DNA of 64,000 nt from UBA2705 sp963977125 (GTDB lineage Bacteria; Pseudomonadota; Alphaproteobacteria; Micavibrionales; Micavibrionaceae). The notes beneath the pieces are model-generated. The model saw nothing but the letters and a program-made list of their open reading frames with translations. It made no database searches and was not told where the DNA came from. Of the stretch, positions 34,161 through 42,826 are shown piece after piece. Positions within the stretch are counted from its first letter, which is position 1, and each line of letters starts with the position of its first letter. Position numbers and translations under genes: made by a program. Location: contig CAXBNJ010000002.1 in NCBI GenBank assembly GCA_963977125.1, positions 372,001 through 436,000 on the forward strand, read 5' to 3'.

Positions 34161-34200
34161 AAAGGTGGCATCGCTTCGGCGCATTGCCGCCTTTTATCTT
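34161..34200 (+). terminator. Terminator/attenuator between acpP and fabF
   Basis: A 9-bp stem AAAGGTGGC/GCCGCCTTT (one G-U pair) with an inner loop is followed by TATCTTTC. It lies 31 nt after the acpP stop and 37 nt before fabF, and probably reduces read-through. Confidence 0.6.
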
Positions 34201-34237
34201 TCAATAGTTCACGATTTATTAGATATATGAGGCCAAT

Positions 34238-35512
34238 ATGAGACGCGTAGTTGTAACAGGTATGGGTATGGTTTCTCCGCTAGGAGATGGTGTTGATGCA
34301 AACTGGACGGCACTTACAAAAGGGCAATCTGGCATTCGTAGAATACGCGGTTTCGACCCCGATATCATGGCCTCACATATAGCGGGCGAAGTCCCGCTCT
34401 CTTCTGAAGAAGACGCGCCTGCGCATGCTTTTGATGCAGATAAGTATCTTGAACCTAAAGAGCAGCGCAAAGTTGATCCATTTATTGTGTATGGCATCGC
34501 CGCCGCTGAACAAGCCATCGAAGATTCTGGCTGGAAACCGACAAGCGAAGAGGACCAAGAACGCACAGGCGTTATGATTGGCTCAGGCATTGGCGGTCTA
34601 CGCACAACAGACTTGACCTCACAAACATTAAAAGAACGCGGCCCACGCCGCCTATCCCCTTTCACGGTCCCGGCCATGTTAATTAACTTGGTTTCTGGTC
34701 ACGTTTCAATTAAACACGGCTTTAAAGGCCCTAACCACTCTGTTGTGACGGCTTGCGCAACAGGCACGCACGCCATTGGTGACGCCGCACGCTTTATTAT
34801 GTTCGGCGATGCTGATGTCATGATCGCAGGCGGCGCCGAAGCTGCCGTTTGCCCGATGGGGGTCGCCTCTTTCGCAGCGGCGCGCGCTTTAAATACAACA
34901 TATAACGACTCTCCAACAACCGCTTCACGCCCGTTTGACCGGGATCGCGCAGGTTTTGTTATTGCTGAGGGCGCAGGCATTGTTGTCCTTGAAGAATATG
35001 AACACGCGAAAAAGCGTGGCGCTAAAATTTATGGTGAAGTTGTCGGCTACGGCCTTTCTGGCGACGCCTACCACATTACGACCCCTACCCCAGATGGCAG
35101 CGGTGGTTTCCGTGCTATGAAAGCCGCCTTGAGAAACGCCAAACTAAACCCAGAAGATGTTGATTATATTAACGCACATGGCACATCAACCCCTGCGGGC
35201 GACGGCATAGAGTGTAGCGCCGTTAAACGCTTATTCGAAAATTCTCTTGATAAAGTCTCTATGTCATCAACAAAATCAGCTATGGGTCATTTACTTGGCG
35301 CTGCTGGCGCGGTTGAAGCGATCTTTGCGATAAAATCACTACAAACGGGTATTTTGCCGCCGACATTAAATCTTGATAATGTTTCTGAAGAATGCGAGGG
35401 TATAGATCTTGTCCCCCTCGTTGCCAAAGAAAAGAAAGTCAAAGTTGCACTTTCTAATTCATTTGGCTTTGGTGGAACAAATGCATCACTTATTGTTAAG
35501 GCTATCGATTAA
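34238..35512 (+). CDS. fabF: 3-oxoacyl-ACP synthase II (FabF)
   Basis: A 424-residue condensing enzyme that elongates acyl-ACP with malonyl-ACP. The catalytic triad Cys-His-His is present: Cys in VTACATGTHAIG (about 169), His in NAHGTSTPAGD and His in STKSAMGHLLGAAG, plus the Lys in the same segment. The opening RRVVVTGMGMVSPLG and closing SNSFGFGGTNASL are typical. The start is preceded by GAGG. The order acpP-fabF is the standard one. An HD-domain hydrolase gene follows 23 nt later and may be co-transcribed. Confidence 0.96.
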   Translation: MRRVVVTGMGMVSPLGDGVDANWTALTKGQSGIRRIRGFDPDIMASHIAGEVPLSSEEDAPAHAFDADKYLEPKEQRKVDPFIVYGIAAAEQAIEDSGWKPTSEEDQERTGVMIGSGIGGLRTTDLTSQTLKERGPRRLSPFTVPAMLINLVSGHVSIKHGFKGPNHSVVTACATGTHAIGDAARFIMFGDADVMIAGGAEAAVCPMGVASFAAARALNTTYNDSPTTASRPFDRDRAGFVIAEGAGIVVLEEYEHAKKRGAKIYGEVVGYGLSGDAYHITTPTPDGSGGFRAMKAALRNAKLNPEDVDYINAHGTSTPAGDGIECSAVKRLFENSLDKVSMSSTKSAMGHLLGAAGAVEAIFAIKSLQTGILPPTLNLDNVSEECEGIDLVPLVAKEKKVKVALSNSFGFGGTNASLIVKAID

Positions 35513-35535
35513 GCCTTCAGATAAAGGCGGTATTT

Positions 35536-36180
35536 ATGTTTACAAAAGATGAAATCTGCGCGCGCTTAGCCGAAAAACGAGCAAAGGGTGAGTTGCTAGA
35601 CGCAGGTTATAACCTTGCCTGCTTTATTGCTTCTGCTTCCTTAATCGCGCAAAAAGATAAAACCAACGAAGATTACGCCCATCACTTCTTGCGCGTTTCA
35701 CGTGATAAGACAGAGTCTATCGCCAAAATGATCATTGGTATTCTACACGATGTCGTCGAAGACACGGAGTGGACCTTAGATGATTTACGCGCCATTGGCT
35801 TTTCTGAACGTATCGTTCTGGGGATTGAAGGCGTCACCCATAAAGATGGCGAACTTTATTTTGACAGCATTGAACGTTGTGGCCTCAATCCAGATTCCGT
35901 TGATGTGAAACTCAAAGACAATCACGACAATATGGCACAATCGCGCAACACCTTCTTGCCGCAAGCCAAAGACCTTAAGCGTTTACAAAAATACACCATT
36001 ACGCGCCAATATCTGATTGATATTAAAAAGGGCAATATTGCCCCCGGTACCCCCGTTTATGAGTGGATGGCCAATAAACCCGCAGAGCTACAAGATTTCA
36101 CTTTGCTGAAGGAATTTAGCAACAAATATACTAGCTATACACAAAGCTTCAATAATAAGCCCGCAGATCCCAAAATTTGA
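35536..36180 (+). CDS. HD-domain phosphohydrolase, SpoT/Mesh1-like
   Basis: A 214-residue cytosolic enzyme. The HD domain shows ILHDVVEDTEWTLDDL (about 72-87), with the His-Asp and the Glu-Asp-Thr signature of (p)ppGpp hydrolases, then GIEGVTHKDGELYFD, and finally KLKDNHDNMAQSRN, matching the SpoT-type K-x-x-D..HN segment. The missing synthetase, TGS and ACT domains make it a small single-domain hydrolase like the Mesh1/SAH group. It could hydrolyse (p)ppGpp or another nucleotide; this is inferred from motifs. It lies 23 nt after fabF in the same direction. Because SpoT is known to interact with ACP in E. coli, this neighbourhood is notable. Confidence 0.7.
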   Translation: MFTKDEICARLAEKRAKGELLDAGYNLACFIASASLIAQKDKTNEDYAHHFLRVSRDKTESIAKMIIGILHDVVEDTEWTLDDLRAIGFSERIVLGIEGVTHKDGELYFDSIERCGLNPDSVDVKLKDNHDNMAQSRNTFLPQAKDLKRLQKYTITRQYLIDIKKGNIAPGTPVYEWMANKPAELQDFTLLKEFSNKYTSYTQSFNNKPADPKI

Positions 36181-36247
36181 TTGTAAAATTCAGATATTGC
36201 GTTACAAATTTATTGTTATTTAATTACCATTTTAGGATAAAGAAAAA

Positions 36248-36916
36248 ATGAGCGATATTCTCCAAGAAGTCGATGACGCCCTAAAACAAGATAGAATGTT
36301 GAAAATTTGGCACAGATATGGCCGTTTTATTATTGCCTTTCTTATTCTCATTATCGCGATGACGGCAGCCAAAAGCGCCGCAGATCACTATCACCGCACA
36401 ACCAGCGAGCGCGCCACCACTGCGCTTTTGACCATATTAAACAGCGCTGATGACAATAAAAGCACCGCGCTTGCAGCCTTTATCGAGACACAAAAAAGCG
36501 GCAGCACCGTTATTGCGAGCCTACAGCTTGCTGGGCAGTATTTAAGCAATGGTGATAAAGATGCGGCTTTAGCAACATTTGATGCCTTAAGCACAAATTC
36601 AAAAGCCACTAATTACTTTCAGGACTTTTCTAAACTCATGGCCATTCAGATTAAAATGGATGCGCTTACAGAAGAAACACGCCCGCAAATTAAGGCTGAT
36701 CTCGACGAGCTCATTAATGATGACGGGTCAGTATGGCGCTACCATGCCATGTTAAACCGCGCCGCTTTGTTAGCCTCAGTACAAGACTATGCTGGTGCGC
36801 TTCTCGATGCGGCCGCTGTTAAATCTGCGCCGAACATGCCTGAAACACTTATTAAGCGCGCAATCGCACTTGAGCAGCTCTATACGATAAGACTCGGTCA
36901 ATCTGATAGCTTATAG
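36248..36916 (+). CDS. YfgM-like tetratricopeptide membrane protein
   Basis: A 222-residue protein with a cytoplasmic N-terminus (about 25 residues), a single membrane segment (FIIAFLILIIAMTAAKSAAD, about 27-46) and a TPR-like periplasmic helical domain. The order and layout match YfgM, an ancillary protein of the SecYEG/PpiD translocon, which typically precedes bamB and der, as here. The bamB start is 48 nt after the stop. Sequence similarity to E. coli YfgM is weak, so context carries much of the call. Preceded by AGGA. Confidence 0.75.
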   Translation: MSDILQEVDDALKQDRMLKIWHRYGRFIIAFLILIIAMTAAKSAADHYHRTTSERATTALLTILNSADDNKSTALAAFIETQKSGSTVIASLQLAGQYLSNGDKDAALATFDALSTNSKATNYFQDFSKLMAIQIKMDALTEETRPQIKADLDELINDDGSVWRYHAMLNRAALLASVQDYAGALLDAAAVKSAPNMPETLIKRAIALEQLYTIRLGQSDSL

Positions 36917-36964
36917 CCTTTGCTTTTAAGTCAAAAACAGAGCCATAAAATTAAGGAAATTACT

Positions 36965-38326
36965 ATGTCTGTACTTCGTCACGCTAAAGCGACATTGCCA
37001 CAGTTCAAAAAAATTATCATGCTCAGCATGATGACAGGCCTTATTAGTGCCTGCAGCTTATTTGAAGCTGACGACGTTAAAACAATCATTCCAGGCGACC
37101 GCATTTCTATTCTTCAACTCGAAAAACAACTTGTTCCCGAAGACATTGCAGGGCGCGAAGACATGTATTTGCCCCCTGCTTGGCAAAATGAATTTTGGCC
37201 ACAAAGCGGTGGCTACCCGAACCATGCAATGCATAACCTCTCCTTGAGTTTGGATACAGAAAAACCTAATCGCCTTTGGTCTGCTGATATCGGCCAAGGT
37301 AGCGATAAAAAATTACCTTTATCTGTTTCTCCCGTTATCTTTGAAGACCGTCTATTCACAATGGACACAGCTCATCACATTAGTGCATTTGCGCTTGATA
37401 CGGGCAAACAGCTCTGGCGCGTAAAAGTTAAGCCGGAAGCCGAAGATGAAAACGTCAATGGCGGCGGTATAAGCGTTGCTAATGATATTGTCTATGTGAC
37501 TTCGGGTTTTGATACCCTCCACGCGTTAAACGCCACTGACGGCTCTGCACTTTGGGTCTCACACTTACCTGCACCAGCACGTAGCGCCCCGACCATCATA
37601 TCAAACCGTGCCTTTGTAGTGACGGCTGATAGCCGCCTACTGGCTATCTCAACCGATAACGGTCAAATTTTGTGGGAATATCAAGCCGTCTCAGAAATGA
37701 CGGGCCTAACAGGCACGGCAAGCCCTGCAGCGGATAGCGATATTGTTGTTCCTGTATTCTCCTCTGGTGAAATTTATGCTCTGCGCATTGAAAATGGCTC
37801 TGTTGCATGGTCTGATAACCTGTCCCCTGTCCGCCGTTATAGCGGCATGGACGACCTTGTCGAAATTCGCGGCCTGCCGGTTATTGCCCGCGAAGTTGTC
37901 ATTGCCATTTCTTTTGGTGGACGTATGGCCGCCATTGATACACGAAGCGGCGAGCGCGTCTGGTCACGCAGTATTGGCGGATCACAAACACCATGGATTT
38001 CAGGCGATTACGTCTATGTCATCAGCTCAGACAGTGAACTCATTGCCCTTTCACGCCTATCAGGTCAGGTTGTTTGGGTAAATGCCCTACCCGCATACGA
38101 AAATACGAAAGATCGCGAAGACCCAATCATTTGGCGCGGCCCGATCATGGCAAGCGATAACCTTATTATCGCTGGCTCTAATGGTCATATTCGCCACTAC
38201 AATCCTAAAACAGGTGAAGAAATCGGCGATTGGGATACTAAAGAATCTATTGCCTTACCGCCAATTGTTGCTGGCGGCGCGATATACCTAACCACGAATA
38301 GTGGAAAAGTACTGGCATATAAGTAA
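36965..38326 (+). CDS. bamB: Outer membrane assembly lipoprotein BamB
   Basis: A 453-residue PQQ-like beta-propeller lipoprotein of the BAM complex, which inserts outer membrane proteins. It has a lipoprotein signal with lipobox ISAC (Cys at about 30) after a long basic n-region. The rest (about 80-450) is built of repeated propeller blades with recurring motifs such as ALDTGKQLWRVK, ALNATDGSALWVS, AISTDNGQILWEY and AIDTRSGERVW. It is longer than E. coli BamB (about 390), as usual in Alphaproteobacteria. ATG 36965 is chosen because AAGGA precedes it. It lies in the conserved order yfgM-bamB-der. Confidence 0.92.
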   Translation: MSVLRHAKATLPQFKKIIMLSMMTGLISACSLFEADDVKTIIPGDRISILQLEKQLVPEDIAGREDMYLPPAWQNEFWPQSGGYPNHAMHNLSLSLDTEKPNRLWSADIGQGSDKKLPLSVSPVIFEDRLFTMDTAHHISAFALDTGKQLWRVKVKPEAEDENVNGGGISVANDIVYVTSGFDTLHALNATDGSALWVSHLPAPARSAPTIISNRAFVVTADSRLLAISTDNGQILWEYQAVSEMTGLTGTASPAADSDIVVPVFSSGEIYALRIENGSVAWSDNLSPVRRYSGMDDLVEIRGLPVIAREVVIAISFGGRMAAIDTRSGERVWSRSIGGSQTPWISGDYVYVISSDSELIALSRLSGQVVWVNALPAYENTKDREDPIIWRGPIMASDNLIIAGSNGHIRHYNPKTGEEIGDWDTKESIALPPIVAGGAIYLTTNSGKVLAYK

Positions 38327-38351
38327 AAAACCTGTCATAAGATAACACGAT

Positions 38352-38394
38352 AAAATAAACGCCTCGGTTATCGTTAACTTTGGCGTTTTATTTT
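38352..38394 (+). terminator. Terminator-like hairpin after bamB
   Basis: AAAATAAACGCC pairs with GGCGTTTTATTTT (one-base bulge) around an 18-nt loop and ends in a T-rich tract, 25 nt after the bamB stop. The arms are self-complementary, so it can act in both directions. Confidence 0.65.
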
Positions 38395-38492
38395 GTTTAA
38401 ACGCACAAGGCGCGGCGAATATTACACGTAAAATAAAACGTAAATAATCGCGTCAAATAAGTGCAGAAATACATATAAAATTAGGTGCTGTT

Positions 38493-39935
38493 ATGACGTT
38501 TACACTAGCCATTATTGGACGACCAAATGTTGGTAAATCAACACTATTTAATCGTCTTTGCCGTAAAAAACTGGCTATTATTGATGACCGCCCAGGCGTG
38601 ACGCGCGACTGGCGCCTTCACGATGCACAAATTTTCGATCAGAAAATTAAATTGATTGATACAGCCGGTCTTGAAGAAAAGTTTGACGAAAGCATTGAAG
38701 GGCGCATGCGCCAACAAACGGAAGCGGCCCTTGAGCATGCCGATGTTGTGTTATTCATGGTTGATGGTCGCGAAGGCCTAAACCCATTAGATGAACATTT
38801 CGCTGACTGGATACGTCGTCGTGATATGCCCGTCATACTCGCCGTCAACAAATGTGAGAATGAAGATCAGGCTGCCTCTGGCGTTGCTGAAGCTTATTCA
38901 CTTGGCCTTGGTGAGCCTATCCCTATTTCAGCCGCGCACGGTCATGGCCTTGGTGATATTTACCATGCGCTTATGCCTTATTTCCCTGAAGACGATGAAA
39001 TTGACAATAACCGCGAAGAAATTGACAACCCATTTGGCGTTGATGACATTGATGAACTTGAAGGCCGTGATGACCTTGATTTCGCTGAAGTAGAAATTGA
39101 AGAAGAAGACCCTGAAAACCCAATTAAAGTGGCTATTGTTGGTCGACCAAATGCGGGTAAATCAACGCTAGTCAACAGCCTTCTTAAAGAACACCGCGTT
39201 ATGGTCGGGCCAGAAGCGGGTATTACCCGTGATGCCATCGCTGTTGATTGGGCTTATGGCGGCCGCAAATTCAAACTGGTTGATACAGCTGGTATGCGCC
39301 GCAAAAGCAAGATCACGGATGCGATCGAAAAACTCGCCGTGGATGACGCCTTGCGCGCTATTCGCCTTGCACAAATCGTAATCCTGATGATTGATGGTAC
39401 AGAGAGCATTGATAAGCAAGATCTCACAATCGCCAGCCACGTTATCCGTGAAGGCCGCGTTCTTGTCATTGCAGCCAATAAATGGGATGAAGTTAAAGAC
39501 CGTAGCGAGCGCCGCGATGATTATTTACACCGCTTAGAACATGGTATGTCGAGCGTTAAAGGCGTGCCGTTCCAAACGATTTCAGCCCTTAATGGCAAGA
39601 ATCTTGATAAGCTCATGGCCTCTGCCATTGACGCTTATGAAACATGGAATAAACGTGTCTCTACGGGTAAACTGAACCGCTGGCTTGAGGCTGTGGTCAG
39701 CCATCACCCACCGGCTCTTACACAAGGCCGTGCCAACCGTCTAAGATATATGACGCAAATCAACACACGCCCACCGACTTTTGCCGTCTGGGCCAGTGTA
39801 CCGCAAGATTTGACCGAAGCTTATCGTCGCTATGTCATTAACAGCTTGCGTGATGATTACGGCTTAATGGGCGTTCCTATACGTTTATTGGTTCGTACAT
39901 CGAAAAATCCATTTGCTAAAGATAAAAAGAAGTAA
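38493..39935 (+). CDS. der: Ribosome-associated GTPase Der (EngA)
   Basis: A 480-residue GTPase needed for 50S subunit maturation. It has two tandem G domains. The first, about 1-165, has P-loop GRPNVGKST. The second, about 210-380, has P-loop GRPNAGKST, the switch DTAGMRRKSK and NKWD. An acidic linker lies between them (about 170-210), and the C-terminal KH-like domain covers about 385-475. The linker is unusually rich in Asp and Glu. It follows bamB after a terminator-like hairpin, so it may use its own promoter. AGGTG precedes the start. Confidence 0.97.
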   Translation: MTFTLAIIGRPNVGKSTLFNRLCRKKLAIIDDRPGVTRDWRLHDAQIFDQKIKLIDTAGLEEKFDESIEGRMRQQTEAALEHADVVLFMVDGREGLNPLDEHFADWIRRRDMPVILAVNKCENEDQAASGVAEAYSLGLGEPIPISAAHGHGLGDIYHALMPYFPEDDEIDNNREEIDNPFGVDDIDELEGRDDLDFAEVEIEEEDPENPIKVAIVGRPNAGKSTLVNSLLKEHRVMVGPEAGITRDAIAVDWAYGGRKFKLVDTAGMRRKSKITDAIEKLAVDDALRAIRLAQIVILMIDGTESIDKQDLTIASHVIREGRVLVIAANKWDEVKDRSERRDDYLHRLEHGMSSVKGVPFQTISALNGKNLDKLMASAIDAYETWNKRVSTGKLNRWLEAVVSHHPPALTQGRANRLRYMTQINTRPPTFAVWASVPQDLTEAYRRYVINSLRDDYGLMGVPIRLLVRTSKNPFAKDKKK

Positions 39936-39963
39936 GCGCTTTACAGCATTAAGAATTATAGTT

Positions 39964-39987
39964 ATTGGCCCCTTATTAGGGGCCAAT
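39964..39987 (+). terminator. Hairpin after der (weak terminator)
   Basis: A perfect 9-bp stem ATTGGCCCC/GGGGCCAAT with a 6-nt loop lies 28 nt after the der stop. No U-run follows. Confidence 0.4.
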
Positions 39988-40123
39988 TCTATGAGCGATA
40001 CACACAGGGATTAAAGCTTCAGCGCGGTTACACCCTCACATCGCCCCAGCCTAGACAACCCACCCTAAAAACATTATGATGTGCCGAAATTAGGTTATTA
40101 AAAGCTTTTGAGGATTACTTATT

Positions 40124-40975
40124 ATGAACGAACAAATTCAAGTCGTATCCACTCATTCTGGTGGATTTTTCTGGTCCTTGTTGATTATTCTAGCTTTGGC
40201 TGCAGCCGCATGGAGCGCGGGTAACTTCATTGAAGCGCGCATTAAGAAAGTTAATCGTGTCGATGCCACTTTGCGCTTTTTCATTGGCGCGGTTTCCAAA
40301 TATACGCTTTATGCGCTTGCCACTATTATGATTTTGACAAAGCTTGGCGTGCCTACAGGTAGCCTTCTTGCGGTTCTCGCCGCGGCGGGCCTTGCGATTG
40401 GTTTATCCCTACAAGGCACGTTATCAAATATTGCCGCAGGGGTTATGTTGTTATTCTTACGCCCATTTAATGTCGGAGACACAATTACAGCGGCAGGCAT
40501 AACAGGTACAGTCAAAAGCCTCGGTTTATTTGCGACAGAACTGGCCTCTGCTGAAAATCTATATCAATTCATTCCAAATAATAAAATTTGGAGCAGCGAC
40601 ATTTGTAATTTCTCACGCAACACACAGCGCCGCAATGATCTGGTCATGAGCATCAGCTATGATGATGATATTGATAAAGCGGTTAAAACCCTGAATAAAA
40701 TATTGGAAAAAGAACCGCGCATTATCCTTACTGGCGATAAAGAGCCTCAAATATTTGTCGATACACTGGGCTCGTCATCGGTTGATATTAAAGCGCGTTA
40801 TTGGACAAAAGCATCTGATTTCTTCACAACAAAAACCGACCTAACCCGCGCGGTAAAAGAAGCGGTCGATAAAGCGGGCCTCACTATTCCTTATCCGACA
40901 TCAACAATCGAATATGCGAATGCCCCTGCGTCAGCACCAACAAAAAAAGCCTCCGCTAAAAAGAAAGCAGCTTAG
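40124..40975 (+). CDS. Small-conductance mechanosensitive channel, MscS family
   Basis: A 283-residue inner membrane channel. Three membrane segments are visible: about 15-35, 58-78 and the pore-lining TM3 at about 88-118, with the Gly/Ala-rich pattern AVLAAAGLAIGLSLQGTLSNIAAGV. They are followed by the cytoplasmic beta domain (FNVGDTITAAGITGTVKSLGLFATEL, in two parts; then FIPNNKIWSSDICNFSRN) and an alpha/beta domain. Length and the motif in TM3 are those of classical MscS. It opens under membrane tension on osmotic downshift. The C-terminus is a Lys/Ala tail. The acetyltransferase gene starts 6 nt after the stop. Confidence 0.93.
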   Translation: MNEQIQVVSTHSGGFFWSLLIILALAAAAWSAGNFIEARIKKVNRVDATLRFFIGAVSKYTLYALATIMILTKLGVPTGSLLAVLAAAGLAIGLSLQGTLSNIAAGVMLLFLRPFNVGDTITAAGITGTVKSLGLFATELASAENLYQFIPNNKIWSSDICNFSRNTQRRNDLVMSISYDDDIDKAVKTLNKILEKEPRIILTGDKEPQIFVDTLGSSSVDIKARYWTKASDFFTTKTDLTRAVKEAVDKAGLTIPYPTSTIEYANAPASAPTKKASAKKKAA

Positions 40976-40981
40976 TCTTAT

Positions 40982-41527
40982 ATGACCTATATTATACGCC
41001 ACGCGACCGTAACGGATATCCCTGCCCTCGCGGCCCTTCATTGCCAAGGCTGGAAAGATTCATATATTGAGTTAGTCCCGCAAGACTACCTTGATGGCCT
41101 TAATGACGCTGAGTTCGAAGAAAAATGGACTAAATGGTTTAAGGACGGTATCGCCACAACGCTTATCGCTGAAGCAGAAGACGGCAGCGCCGCAGGATTT
41201 TCTATGTTCGGCCCGTTAAAAACCCCTATCCCAGGTCAGTCAGCCATTCGCCCGACTTATTCATCTGAGCTTTACGCTATTTATTTAGGTAGAGATCATT
41301 GGGGGCAAGGCTTAGCACAACAATTTTTCGCAGAAACCGTAAAAAGCCTAAAAGAGCAAAAACACTATTCAATGGCGCTTTGGGTTGTTGGCGGCAATAA
41401 ACGAGCCTGCAAATTTTACGATAAAATGGGCGGTCAGCGCATTGGCAAAAAAATCGTTGAAATTGGCGGTAGAAACGTCAAAGAAGCCTGTTTCGGCTGG
41501 CGTGAGACATCACCGCTTTTTGCTTAA
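40982..41527 (+). CDS. GNAT family N-acetyltransferase
   Basis: A 181-residue acetyltransferase with the GNAT fold. Strand beta4 and the acetyl-CoA pyrophosphate loop are recognisable in LYAIYLGRDHWGQGLAQQFF, the Q-x-x-G-x-G/A-like motif. MALWVVGGNKRACKFYDKMG matches motif B, where side chains pack against the CoA arm. The substrate could be a small amine, an antibiotic or a protein N-terminus; no specificity motif is evident. It is only 6 nt after the MscS gene and probably co-transcribed, although I see no functional link. Confidence 0.85.
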   Translation: MTYIIRHATVTDIPALAALHCQGWKDSYIELVPQDYLDGLNDAEFEEKWTKWFKDGIATTLIAEAEDGSAAGFSMFGPLKTPIPGQSAIRPTYSSELYAIYLGRDHWGQGLAQQFFAETVKSLKEQKHYSMALWVVGGNKRACKFYDKMGGQRIGKKIVEIGGRNVKEACFGWRETSPLFA

Positions 41528-41650
41528 AATAAACGCCTCAGCGCGCCGCCAATTTTCTCTCTAGGCATAAAGGCTTGATAACGTTACAATCATTACGCGT
41601 GGACAGAATAATACACCACGCCTATTAGATATAATCGGGGACTATAAATA

Positions 41651-42826
41651 ATGAGCCTTAATCGAAAATTGAAAAAATGGACTAAAGCGGATCTCATATC
41701 AGCAGAGCAAGCCAAAGCCATATTCAGCCATGAACGCAAGGGCATCGGCGCTAAATATTTTCGCGGCCTTATTGGACTGTCCTTACTGATCATTGTTGCT
41801 GGCATCGCCTTAATGATTGCCAGTAACTGGGCAGATATTTCAGGTGGAACCAAAATAATTTGTCATTTCTTATTAAACGCCGCCATCGCTTATGCCGTTT
41901 GGCGCGGTAAGATGACGAACCATTTTTGGATGCGTGAAGGCGCGACTTTTATTCTTGGTGGCTTAAACTTAACGTTAATTGCCTTAATCGGCCAAGTCTA
42001 TCAACTCAACGGTACGCTGGCTTCTGCCTCATTGCTTTGGCTGATTATATCGACACCGCTCTTCCTAAGCTTTGGTTTATCACGCCTAAATGCCGTGGCA
42101 TGGACAGTTGGATTTATAACGGCATTAGGCCTTAATTTACACTTACAAATCAGCAACCTTAATTTAGCCTCACATCAAGAATTAGCCTTGTATTTATGCG
42201 GACTCGCCGCGGTACCTAACGTATTAATGCTCACAGGCATGATCCCCAAGCTCAAAGAATTACGCCAAGAATGGCATGACACCTATTTAGTTACAGGCGC
42301 AGGCCTGCTGATTATCGCGGGACTTACATCATCAATTCTGTGGTATAGCGATTTAGACTGGATAAGCAGAGAGCTGAAAACACTGTCTTGGGTTCCGTTA
42401 TTTATATGCGCTTTTTGGGCTGCTATTCATATGGGTGCCAGACAATTCATCACAAGCATTGCACAAAATACCCGCTATAGAGCTTTATGCCTTATTGGCG
42501 CGATCACCGCCGTTTTTTGGTTATCATCCCTTATCCCGGGGCGTGGCAGTAGCGAGATTATGTCCGCGGTTCAATTTATCCTTTATATGGGCATCATCGG
42601 TTATTTCTCCATACCTCTAGGGCTCAACGCCTTGGTTTCTGCCTCTGTCGTCTTCATCACATTGCGGATATTCATGCTCTATATCGACCTTGCTGGGCCT
42701 ATGTTCTTTATGGGGGGCGGCATGATTATTAGCGGCGTGATTTTGCTGCTTATTCTATGGGGTGCCTTGAAGATCGATACACGTATAAAACTCAAGCTGA
42801 TGGCTATGCAGGAAGACAAATCATGA
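41651..42826 (+). CDS. DUF2157 multi-pass membrane protein
   Basis: A 391-residue membrane protein with a cytoplasmic N-terminal segment (KKWTKADLISAEQAKAI, about 8-24) that is characteristic of DUF2157, followed by about nine to ten hydrophobic segments. The function of the family is not known. Its stop overlaps the next start (ATGA, 4 nt), and the partner is a GDYXXLXY protein; such pairs recur in many Proteobacteria. No promoter was picked out. The start ATG has no strong ribosome-binding site. Confidence 0.78.
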   Translation: MSLNRKLKKWTKADLISAEQAKAIFSHERKGIGAKYFRGLIGLSLLIIVAGIALMIASNWADISGGTKIICHFLLNAAIAYAVWRGKMTNHFWMREGATFILGGLNLTLIALIGQVYQLNGTLASASLLWLIISTPLFLSFGLSRLNAVAWTVGFITALGLNLHLQISNLNLASHQELALYLCGLAAVPNVLMLTGMIPKLKELRQEWHDTYLVTGAGLLIIAGLTSSILWYSDLDWISRELKTLSWVPLFICAFWAAIHMGARQFITSIAQNTRYRALCLIGAITAVFWLSSLIPGRGSSEIMSAVQFILYMGIIGYFSIPLGLNALVSASVVFITLRIFMLYIDLAGPMFFMGGGMIISGVILLLILWGALKIDTRIKLKLMAMQEDKS

